DNA of 5,393 nucleotides, from the NCBI GenBank assembly GCA_025363505.1, contig JANYDV010000050.1, positions 1-5,393 of the forward strand, in the 5' to 3' direction. A program made the position numbers and the translations under genes. The DNA is from Bacteroidota bacterium (lineage in GTDB: Bacteria > Bacteroidota > Ignavibacteria > Palsa-1295). Below, piece after piece: positions 1 through 5,393 of the stretch. The notes beneath the pieces were generated by a model that saw nothing but the letters and a program-made list of their open reading frames with translations, was not told the origin of the DNA and did no database searches. The first letter of the stretch is position 1. Each line of letters begins with the position of its first letter.

Positions 1-312
1 CTCGATTCGATCATCGCGAGAATTCCGGTACTATTCAATCCCTACGGCTCACATCTTACGCCCGATGGCTCCGAGTTATGGGTAGCGGCTTGGGGTTCCG
101 ATCAGATCAAAGTAATCAGTACATTGACCAATACCGTTACCGCAACGATTGACAGCATCAATACAAACCCACGGTCTGTAGCATTCTCTCGTGACGGGAA
201 AGTGGCGTATTTTACCACAGAGAAGCTTGACGGAGGTGTACACAACCACGGTGTTAACGGCGGCGCACCGGCGTCAGGGATTTATATTATTGATCGCATC
301 ACTAAAAATTGA
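1..312 (+). CDS. C-terminal fragment of a YVTN-type beta-propeller protein, frame broken near its end
   Basis: The 5' end lies outside the window; 103 residues are visible before a TGA at 310-312. Two blade-like repeats can be read. The first has PYGSHLTPDGSELWVAAW followed by IKVISTLTNTVTATID. The second has NPRSVAFSRDGKVAYF followed by GIYIIDRITK. The pattern P-x-(3-4)-SPDG, then VYVxD, then T-x-KV-x-x-TI is the hallmark of YVTN/NHL-like seven-bladed propeller repeats. These are usually extracytoplasmic binding or scaffold domains, and no catalytic role can be assigned. The second blade is cut off exactly where its last strand should follow: a 19-bp tandem duplication (290-327) shifts the frame and makes the stop. 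Removing one copy gives ITKKVIYTFAGAGYATEI and a stop at 383-385 (121 visible residues), which completes the blade. The gene is therefore a recent frameshift allele or a sequence/assembly error. Family-level call is fairly secure; exact function unknown. Confidence 0.75.
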   Translation, partial: LDSIIARIPVLFNPYGSHLTPDGSELWVAAWGSDQIKVISTLTNTVTATIDSINTNPRSVAFSRDGKVAYFTTEKLDGGVHNHGVNGGAPASGIYIIDRITKN

Positions 313-327
313 TCGCATCACTAAAAA
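290..327 (+). repeat. Perfect 19-bp tandem duplication (2 copies)
   Basis: The unit ttgatcgcatcactaaaaa occurs at 290-308 and again, directly adjoining and without mismatch, at 309-327. Because 19 is not a multiple of three, the second copy shifts the reading frame of the beta-propeller gene and supplies the TGA stop at 310-312. Deleting either copy restores a continuous frame to 383-385. The two copies are read from the sequence; whether the duplication is in the living genome or arose during assembly cannot be told here. Confidence 0.93.
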
Positions 328-385
328 AGTAATCTATACTTTTGCCGGAGCCGGCTATGCGACAGAAATTACAACAAATTTTTGA
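313..385 (+). pseudogene. Displaced C-terminal codons of the beta-propeller gene
   Basis: After the tandem duplication the original C-terminus continues in a different frame as DRITKKVIYTFAGAGYATEITTNF, ending at TGA 383-385. The KV-x-YTFAGAGYA part matches the closing strand of a YVTN blade, so this is former coding sequence and not a separate gene. The stop lies about 22 bases before the terminator hairpin, a normal distance for a gene end, which supports 385 as the ancestral end of the gene. Confidence 0.7.
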
Positions 386-407
386 TCGCGAAAACATTTT
401 CTAAAAT

Positions 408-445
408 AAAAAAAGCAGGCATCGTAATGATGCCTGCTTTTTTTT
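408..445. terminator. Bidirectional rho-independent terminator
   Basis: A perfect 9-bp stem, gcaggcatc (415-423) with gatgcctgc (429-437), encloses a 5-base loop gtaat. It is flanked by seven A (408-414) and eight T (438-445), which extend the stem and give a T-tract on both strands. It sits between the + strand beta-propeller gene (ancestral stop 385) and the convergent - strand gene (stop codon starting at 458), so it can end both transcripts. Confidence 0.92.
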
Positions 446-457
446 CTTAAAATACAG

Positions 458-832
458 TTACATTTTATCTTTGAGGTCAGTTACTTTGATGGTATTCCCA
501 CTCATCGTACCCATTACTTCGATCTGCATATCTTTATCTTTTGTTGTTTGTTTGAGATATGCCGCTGCAAGCTGATCGCCTTTCTTGTCGAATTTGTAAT
601 ATTTCCCTGCGACCATCACGCCATAACCGGACTTGGCGCACATCTCTTCACTTGCGCACATTTTTGTATGCGAAGAACATTTTGCCATATCCCCGGTCAT
701 CTTCTTTGAGCACATTTTGTCGATCAAAACACCGGTCCAGCTCTTAGCAACCGGTTTTGTTTTCGCATCAATCGAAGTCGCGAAGAGACCTGTCAATGCA
801 AATATTAATGCTATTGCAATCGTTTTTTTCAT
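458..832 (-). CDS. Small secreted protein with four cysteines and Met-Cys pairs
   Basis: The protein has 124 residues from the ATG at 830-832. This start is chosen over an in-frame ATG at 856 because AAGGAG lies 6 bases upstream and because it begins a classic signal peptide: MKKT, then a hydrophobic core (about residues 5-19), then a likely signal peptidase I site after IDA (residue 23). There is no lipobox cysteine, so a soluble periplasmic or secreted product is expected. The mature part starts near SWTGVLIDKMC and holds C41, C52, C59 and C65, then a basic GKYYKFDKKGD stretch and an IEVMGTMSGNTIKVTDL ending that looks like a small beta fold. The layout (W-x-G-x-x-x-D-x-MC, spaced cysteines, 'GKYYKFD', 'V-x-GT-x-x-GNTIKV') resembles a family of uncharacterised exported proteins in environmental Gram-negatives, possibly DUF5818-like, which I cannot verify. 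Disulfides or metal binding are possible; no function is claimed. It is the last gene of the - strand cluster and ends at the shared terminator. Confidence 0.85.
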   Translation of the reverse strand: MKKTIAIALIFALTGLFATSIDAKTKPVAKSWTGVLIDKMCSKKMTGDMAKCSSHTKMCASEEMCAKSGYGVMVAGKYYKFDKKGDQLAAAYLKQTTKDKDMQIEVMGTMSGNTIKVTDLKDKM

Positions 833-838
833 AAATAT

Positions 839-844
839 CTCCTT
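839..844 (-). promoter_or_regulatory. Shine-Dalgarno site deciding the start of the small secreted protein
   Basis: Read on the - strand this is AAGGAG, 6 bases before the ATG at 830-832. It is the clearest ribosome binding site in the window; the lnt, PAP2 and second permease starts have no comparable motif. It settles the choice of the MKKT start and suggests relatively strong, independent translation. Confidence 0.8.
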
Positions 845-857
845 AAAAATTAACATC

Positions 858-891
858 AGTATAACTTATAAAACCAACTATTCGTTCACAA
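858..891 (-). promoter_or_regulatory. Possible promoter for the small secreted protein gene
   Basis: The 86-base gap between the PAP2 stop and this gene is the largest on the - strand and is AT-rich. Read on the - strand it holds TTGTGA (886-891), and downstream TATAAG (865-870, 15-base spacing) and TATACT (858-863). Neither pair has an ideal 17-base spacing, and no terminator hairpin separates the PAP2 gene from this one, so read-through from upstream is equally possible. Weak, motif-only evidence. Confidence 0.22.
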
Positions 892-918
892 ACGCTACAC
901 CAATTACAACAACATTGC

Positions 919-1497
919 TCAAACGGATGTATTCGTATGAAAGAGACGTTGTTCAAAAACTCGGTGCACCCATACCCAGCCATAGCCGCATATTGCACCA
1001 AATACCATCCCACCTAAAACATCAGAAGGATAGTGTAATCCGAGATATAATCTTGTCAATGAAACTATCACCGCAGGTACGAGCAACCAATACAAAGACT
1101 TGCGCCGACGAAATAATACAATATAAAAAACTACACCCGCAGCATTATTTACTGCGTGAGAAGACGGGAAACCAAATCCAAGTCTCATTCCATCTGCTAA
1201 GCGAACCCACGGTACTGCGCGCTCGCCACTTGAAAAATCAATAGCGCAAGGGCGATCCCGAGCAACAAGCGGTTTAATGGCAACATTGGTTATCAGATTG
1301 ATTAGCCCGACCAGCACAATGGTACTCACAACTAATCGAACACCGATCCAACGCTTGTAATAAATTAGGAGCAATGCAATAAGAATATACACCGGCATCC
1401 AAACTTTTACACTCGTCAACGCAATCATTATTGTGTCAAGTGTTGGCGAGGCAATGGTCTGATTAAAGAAATAGAGAATATCCAGATCAAACGGCAT
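919..1497 (-). CDS. PAP2-family membrane phosphatase (lipid phosphatase)
   Basis: A 192-residue integral membrane protein with the three phosphatase signature motifs of the PAP2/type 2 phosphatidic acid phosphatase family: K75-x6-R82-P83 (KPLVARDRP), PSSH at 111-114 with H114, and TRLYLGLHYPSD with R149, H155 and D159 (first position T148 rather than the usual S). About five hydrophobic segments are seen (roughly 21-46, 51-73, 114-129, 135-154, 160-177), with motifs placed for an extracytoplasmic active site, as in the family. Such enzymes remove phosphate from lipid phosphates such as undecaprenyl diphosphate, phosphatidic acid or phosphatidylglycerol phosphate; the substrate cannot be fixed from sequence. 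An open frame runs upstream to 1581, but that part overlaps lnt and reads unlike a natural N-terminus, so the ATG at 1495-1497 is chosen. It overlaps the lnt end by 11 bases, has only A-rich sequence and no clear SD upstream, and is probably translated by coupling to lnt. Confidence 0.9.
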   Translation of the reverse strand: MPFDLDILYFFNQTIASPTLDTIMIALTSVKVWMPVYILIALLLIYYKRWIGVRLVVSTIVLVGLINLITNVAIKPLVARDRPCAIDFSSGERAVPWVRLADGMRLGFGFPSSHAVNNAAGVVFYIVLFRRRKSLYWLLVPAVIVSLTRLYLGLHYPSDVLGGMVFGAICGYGWVWVHRVFEQRLFHTNTSV

Positions 1498-3208
1498 CGT
1501 TTTTTTTCTTTGTTGAAAGAAGGCGCATAAGTACAAGTACAACAATACAAATTGCCGTACACCAAAAACTCGGCAAAGCAATCACATCGCCATATTGTGT
1601 GTATAATGTCTGCGAAGTAATCAGCGGTATCTCTTTAATAATCGAAGCACTCTTGAACACTTCAGTCTCATTCACAAAACGACCTTTATCATCAATCACT
1701 GATGAAATTCCTGTGTTGGCACAACGCGCTACCCATCTGCGATTCTCGACTGCACGAAGCACCGCAAATCTATTATGCTGATACGGTCCCGAGCTATTAC
1801 CATACCAACCGTCATTGGTAATGATCGTAATGATCTCAGCACCATTTGCGACAAACTTCCTGAGATATGATGGATACACTGACTCATAGCACACCATCGT
1901 GCAGAGCTTTGCTGTATCAGGTTGTGTACGTTGCTGTCCGTAGAATGGAAGCGTGAATACTTCGTATCCTTCGCCACGGTTCCAACTGCCAAGACCGACA
2001 CCCCACTTGAACCACTCACCAAGAATTGGTAATTCATCAACAAACGGAACGTGCTCGCCGAACGGTACAAGCATCTGTTTATGATACCGCTGGTACGTGG
2101 GTTTTCCGGAGCGATCAAAGTAAAACAACATCGACGAATTCCAATCGCGATAGAATAGCGATGTGTCATTTGTTTTTTTCGCATCGGCAGGAATAGTATC
2201 CCGTCCGAGAACATATTCTTCGCGATCAGGTATGCCGGTCAAAACAGGCATACCGATCTGAGAAACAAACGAAAACATATTCCGCAGATCTTCTTTTCGC
2301 CATGGTTGCGTGATCGGATATGTGATGGCTGTTTCAGGCCAAAGCGCAAGATCGGCACCAGCAGTTAAATTCGCAAGAGCAGTTCGGGTGCTGCGAAACA
2401 TCGAATCGGTAATCTGATTTGTTCCGGAAGACCATTTATCCCAAGGATTAATATTCGGTTGAATGATAGCAATCCGAAGCGAGCGAGTCGCGTTTTGTGT
2501 TATTGACGATTGACCTAACTGATAGAACCCATAACAATATGGCAGTACGATAAGCGCGACAAGAGCTGATGCCAATATTAGTCGTCTGCGTTTCCATCCT
2601 CCAACGGTGTGTAATGCGACTGTTGTAGCAAGTCCTAATATTTTGCGTTGCCGAAACAGAGAGTAGATTAAAATATTAATAATCACAATGACAAAAGACA
2701 ACCCATAGCTTCCTGTGTATTCGATAAATTGAATAAATGCCGTGTTATAGGTTTGTGTGTTAAAGAGAGACAGCCACGGGAAACTCAGGTCACCAGTCGA
2801 ATGCCAATATTCAAAGCCGACCCAGACAATTGGCAATAATACCAGTGCACTCCTCCGACCAAATCGTCGGCGCGCAGCATCATAAACTAAAACCGGGATC
2901 ACAAGAAAAAGAGGATGCACCATTGCTAACGCCACACCACCGACCATCAGAAAAGGATCGACCTGCCCCTCGCCTCTCCATCCGCCAACCCAATATGTGG
3001 CGATCAGCGTCACAACAAACATCATCAGATAGGTTGTCGAGAATGCGTCGCGAAGTCGCTTAGTATCTTCGATGGCAATCAGTAATGGCACCAGTGCCAC
3101 AAAAGCAGCGAAGCCCCCAACAATACCGAATGGCGGAAACGATATGCCGAAGAGAAAGCCGGCAAGTAGTGCCAACGAGCGCGTTTTTGTATCTGAAGTA
3201 ATGAGCAT
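1487..3208 (-). CDS. lnt: Apolipoprotein N-acyltransferase
   Basis: The product has 573 residues. Lnt adds the third acyl chain to the N-terminal cysteine of lipoproteins at the outer face of the inner membrane, using a phospholipid as donor, the final step after Lgt and Lsp. The N-terminal part (about 11-230) has multiple hydrophobic segments, as in the family. The nitrilase-like catalytic domain spans about 244-530, and a last membrane segment lies near 545-562. The catalytic triad is visible: E292 in LWPETA, K377 in YHKQMLVPFGEHVPF, and C440 in CTMVCYESVYP; E385 (FGEHVP) and the GWYG loop (467-470) are also conserved. It is longer than E. coli Lnt (512 residues), partly from an extended loop around 328-356. 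The ATG at 3206-3208 is the start because an in-frame TAG lies two codons upstream; no good SD is seen. It follows the permease gene by 33 bases and overlaps the PAP2 gene by 11. Confidence 0.96.
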   Translation of the reverse strand: MLITSDTKTRSLALLAGFLFGISFPPFGIVGGFAAFVALVPLLIAIEDTKRLRDAFSTTYLMMFVVTLIATYWVGGWRGEGQVDPFLMVGGVALAMVHPLFLVIPVLVYDAARRRFGRRSALVLLPIVWVGFEYWHSTGDLSFPWLSLFNTQTYNTAFIQFIEYTGSYGLSFVIVIINILIYSLFRQRKILGLATTVALHTVGGWKRRRLILASALVALIVLPYCYGFYQLGQSSITQNATRSLRIAIIQPNINPWDKWSSGTNQITDSMFRSTRTALANLTAGADLALWPETAITYPITQPWRKEDLRNMFSFVSQIGMPVLTGIPDREEYVLGRDTIPADAKKTNDTSLFYRDWNSSMLFYFDRSGKPTYQRYHKQMLVPFGEHVPFVDELPILGEWFKWGVGLGSWNRGEGYEVFTLPFYGQQRTQPDTAKLCTMVCYESVYPSYLRKFVANGAEIITIITNDGWYGNSSGPYQHNRFAVLRAVENRRWVARCANTGISSVIDDKGRFVNETEVFKSASIIKEIPLITSQTLYTQYGDVIALPSFWCTAICIVVLVLMRLLSTKKKNDAV

Positions 3209-3241
3209 CGGCTACAAATCTACGAGCCGAATGAATGGAGA

Positions 3242-4480
3242 TTATTCAAAACGCAATGCGTCCACAGGATTCATCCGTGCCGCTTTGATAGCCGGATACA
3301 TTCCAAAGACCACACCAACAAATGAGCAGACCACCAAACCGATACCGATCCACATATATGGAATATAAACCGGTGCTTTGGCAAAAATAGCGATGAGATT
3401 GCCCAAACCTATTCCGAGAATAATACCGATAATACCGCCGATCAAACAAAGGACGACCGACTCGGTCAGAAATTGTGCAATAATAGAAGACCGTTTTGCT
3501 CCGAGTGCTTTGCGAATACCAATCTCTTTGGTACGCTCGGTTACCGAAACCAACATAATATTCATAATGCCAATCGATGCTGCGAGCAACGCAATGGCAC
3601 TGATCCCGGCGCCTGCATAGACGATATATTTCGAAAAACTTTCGAATTGAAGATTTAAGCTACTGTTGGTCTCAACTTCAAAATCATTAACAGCTCCCGG
3701 CTTCACACCACGAGCCGTGCGCAGTGCGCCGATCACCTCATCTTGTGTCCCACCGAGCTGTTCTTGCGTAGATGCACGAACGGTCATCGTGAGAGAAGTA
3801 ATATCTCGGTCAGTAAAATATTTTTGTTCGTTGGTGATAGGAATAAGTGCAAAATTATCGAGTGATGCACCCCCTCCGCCCCCCTTAGTTTCAAATACCC
3901 CAACCACCTCATACGGACGAGCATTGAGCTTGACTTCTTTTCCGATAGGGTTTTCACCGTGCTTAAAAATTCGTTGGATAATGCCGGTCGTTAAGATACA
4001 AACATCTCTGGCATATTCAATATCATCTTTGGTCAGCATTCTGCCTTCGCTGACGACATAGTTATGATTCGTCGCAAAATAATCGTCACTTCCCATCATA
4101 TTAAACTGTGGGTCGCTTTTTTCATTACCATAAGCAACGGTTAATGGGGCGGTTGTGTGTTCGGCGCTCACAGCCATCGGCAGTTTGGTAAACTCACGAA
4201 CAAATTTAATTTGTTCAAAGGTGATCGAGCGGCGATGGAGGTACTTAAGCCAATCCATACCACCCAACTGTATTGACGGAAATTTTTGCACCGTAAAGGT
4301 CTCGCTACCCAACTGCGAGAGCGAACTGCTGATACCATTGGTAAGGATACCTATTGCGGTCATTGACCCAATAATCGAAAAAATACCCACAACAATAGAG
4401 AGCATCGTCAGAAAAGCTCGAAGCTTATTCGAGCGCAGCGACGATGTTGCCATCGTGATATTTTCTTTGAGTAATGACAT
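3242..4480 (-). CDS. MacB/FtsX-type ABC transporter permease (second of a tandem pair)
   Basis: A 412-residue permease with the MacB layout. A first membrane helix at about 22-48 follows the typical LRSNKLRAFLTMLSIVVGI start. A long extracytoplasmic MacB-type periplasmic core domain follows (about 49-285). The FtsX domain has helices near 286-310, 338-366 and 374-397. The conserved cytoplasmic loop GIMNIMLVSVTERTKEIGIR and the ending YPAIKAARMNPVDALRFE are diagnostic. No ATP-binding domain is fused, so a separate ATPase must be supplied; none is in view. The ATG is inside TAATG and shares one base with the stop of the upstream permease, so translation is probably coupled and the two products may pair as a heterodimer. 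Family members export antibiotics, lipoproteins, peptides or act mechanically on partner proteins; the cargo here is unknown. A glycine run (about 200-204) lies in the periplasmic domain. LolC/E-type function cannot be excluded, but the motifs fit MacB better. Confidence 0.93.
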   Translation of the reverse strand: MSLLKENITMATSSLRSNKLRAFLTMLSIVVGIFSIIGSMTAIGILTNGISSSLSQLGSETFTVQKFPSIQLGGMDWLKYLHRRSITFEQIKFVREFTKLPMAVSAEHTTAPLTVAYGNEKSDPQFNMMGSDDYFATNHNYVVSEGRMLTKDDIEYARDVCILTTGIIQRIFKHGENPIGKEVKLNARPYEVVGVFETKGGGGGASLDNFALIPITNEQKYFTDRDITSLTMTVRASTQEQLGGTQDEVIGALRTARGVKPGAVNDFEVETNSSLNLQFESFSKYIVYAGAGISAIALLAASIGIMNIMLVSVTERTKEIGIRKALGAKRSSIIAQFLTESVVLCLIGGIIGIILGIGLGNLIAIFAKAPVYIPYMWIGIGLVVCSFVGVVFGMYPAIKAARMNPVDALRFE

Positions 4481-5393
4481 TATTCGTATCGAAGTGCTTC
4501 AACTGGATCAAGACGAGATGCCCGTAGTGCAGGGAAAATACCAAACACGATACCGGTCAGAAGCGATAAACTCAAGCCGACCATTGCATAAGAAAGCGGA
4601 AACCCAATCTGCAAGTCGGAGTCTTTTAACAAGAGGTCATTTGCAAGAAGTGTCACTGGATACGCAAGCACAAGTGCGATAAGCCCCGCCAGAAGCGACA
4701 ACATTGAAGCTTCAAACAAAAATTGTGTCACTAACGAACGCCGTGTTGCCCCGATTGCTTTGCGAATGCCGATCTCACGAGTACGTTCTTTTACACTTAC
4801 GTACATAATATTCATAATGCCGATACCACCAACAAGCAAAGATAAACCCGTTATTGTATATCCAATGATACTCAACAATGCTGTGAGCCCGTCGATCTGC
4901 TGATTAAACTGATCTTGATTATTAATGCCAAAATTTATTGCCTGATTGGGTTTAAGTTTGCGAATCTGGCGCATGACAAATTCTAATTCATCACGAGTGT
5001 CTTGCTTTTTTTCGATAGACGAAGCTTTTACACCAATCGTCACTCCTTGATGTTTTTCACCATAAGCCGACTGCATTGTTCGGAATGGCATTACGACATT
5101 ATTATCAACGGAGAATACTGCGAACAAACCGCCAACTCGTTTGGCAACACCAATCACTTCGAGGGGATAGCCACTCAAGCGGACAACCTGCCCTAAGGGC
5201 GACTGATTTGGAAATAAATTGGATGCAATTTCATATCCTAATACACAGACAGGACGCGCCGATGCTAATTCTGACGCCGTAAAAAATCGTCCACTTTCGA
5301 TCACTGTTGATTCGGTGGCAAGATACCCTTCGTTGACTCCTTGGGCATTAATATTTTTTACGCTTCTATTTTTAAAATGAGCTTCTTGCCCCC
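4480..5393 (-). CDS. MacB/FtsX-type ABC transporter permease (first of a tandem pair), N-terminus outside window
   Basis: The frame is open to the right edge, so the gene starts beyond 5393; 303 residues are visible. An internal GTG at 5302-5304 could be taken as a start, but the residues before it (such as GVNEGYLATESTVIESGRFF) continue the MacB periplasmic domain, where 'GRFF' with 'ARPVCVLG' is the usual motif after the first helix. The first helix is thus missing only because of the window cut. The visible part holds the rest of the periplasmic core (to about 165), then FtsX helices near 173-197, 225-251 and 267-291, the loop GIMNIMYVSVKERTREIGIR and the ending FPALRASRLDPVEALRYE. It is clearly paralogous to the next permease, with matching motifs along its length, and its TAA overlaps that gene's ATG by one base. 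The pair probably arose by duplication and works with an ATPase, and perhaps a membrane fusion protein, encoded further right. Cargo unknown. Confidence 0.92.
   Translation of the reverse strand, partial: GQEAHFKNRSVKNINAQGVNEGYLATESTVIESGRFFTASELASARPVCVLGYEIASNLFPNQSPLGQVVRLSGYPLEVIGVAKRVGGLFAVFSVDNNVVMPFRTMQSAYGEKHQGVTIGVKASSIEKKQDTRDELEFVMRQIRKLKPNQAINFGINNQDQFNQQIDGLTALLSIIGYTITGLSLLVGGIGIMNIMYVSVKERTREIGIRKAIGATRRSLVTQFLFEASMLSLLAGLIALVLAYPVTLLANDLLLKDSDLQIGFPLSYAMVGLSLSLLTGIVFGIFPALRASRLDPVEALRYE

Noticed and set aside
833..856. In-frame ATG at 856 extending the small secreted protein by eight residues
   Set aside because: It would place the ideal AAGGAG inside the coding region and spoil the signal-peptide start; ATG 830-832 fits both.
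633..1244. A 203-codon open frame on the + strand
   Set aside because: It lies antisense to the secreted-protein and PAP2 genes, which have clear motifs, and its translation has no recognisable domain or start signal.
1498..1581. Upstream extension of the PAP2 gene by 28 codons
   Set aside because: The region is lnt coding sequence in another frame; the PAP2 family pattern is complete from the ATG at 1495-1497.
1729..2214. A 161-codon - strand frame inside lnt
   Set aside because: It is a shadow of the lnt catalytic domain, which carries E292, K377 and C440 in the other frame.
3210..3228. Short inverted repeat ggct...agcc between the second permease and lnt
   Set aside because: The stem is four base pairs with a loop of about 11 and no T-run, so it is not a credible terminator.
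4155..4682. A 175-codon + strand frame across the permease junction
   Set aside because: It is antisense to two well-supported permease genes and shows no protein-family features.
5302..5304. GTG as the start of the first permease
   Set aside because: The frame stays open upstream to the window edge and those residues continue the periplasmic domain; starting here would remove the first membrane helix.

Overview
The window carries six protein-coding regions, two of them cut by the window edges. One reads on the + strand (1-385) and five on the - strand (458-5393). The sequence suggests a Gram-negative (diderm) bacterium. It encodes an apolipoprotein N-acyltransferase, MacB-type permeases and an exported small protein, and base composition is moderate to slightly AT-rich. 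Several starts have no clear Shine-Dalgarno sequence, and the Lnt is long with an extended catalytic-domain loop. This would fit the Bacteroidota/Chlorobiota/Ignavibacteriota side of the tree, but that placement is an inference from style, not proven by any marker.

Layout. 1-312 is the C-terminal part of a YVTN/NHL-type beta-propeller protein. Its reading frame is broken at 290-327 by a perfect 19-bp tandem duplication, and the original C-terminal codons continue in another frame to a stop at 383-385. 408-445 is a strong hairpin with an A-run on one side and a T-run on the other, acting as a two-way terminator between this gene and the convergent gene. 458-832 (-) is a small secreted protein with four cysteines, three of them in Met-Cys pairs, and an excellent ribosome binding site. 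919-1497 (-) is a PAP2-family membrane phosphatase. 1487-3208 (-) is Lnt. 3242-4480 (-) and 4480->5393 (-) are two paralogous MacB/FtsX-type ABC transporter permeases.

The - strand genes are packed like an operon, transcribed from the right edge leftward: permease 1, permease 2 (TAATG overlap), lnt (33-bp gap), PAP2 (11-bp overlap), then an 86-bp gap and the small secreted protein, which may also have its own promoter. The common theme is the cell envelope: an exporter without its ATPase in view, lipoprotein maturation, and lipid-phosphate hydrolysis. Co-transcription is inferred from spacing only.

No CRISPR array, RNA gene, insertion sequence or clearly novel system is visible. The most notable item is the frame-breaking 19-bp tandem duplication in the beta-propeller gene. 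There is no gene-free stretch longer than about 150 bases.
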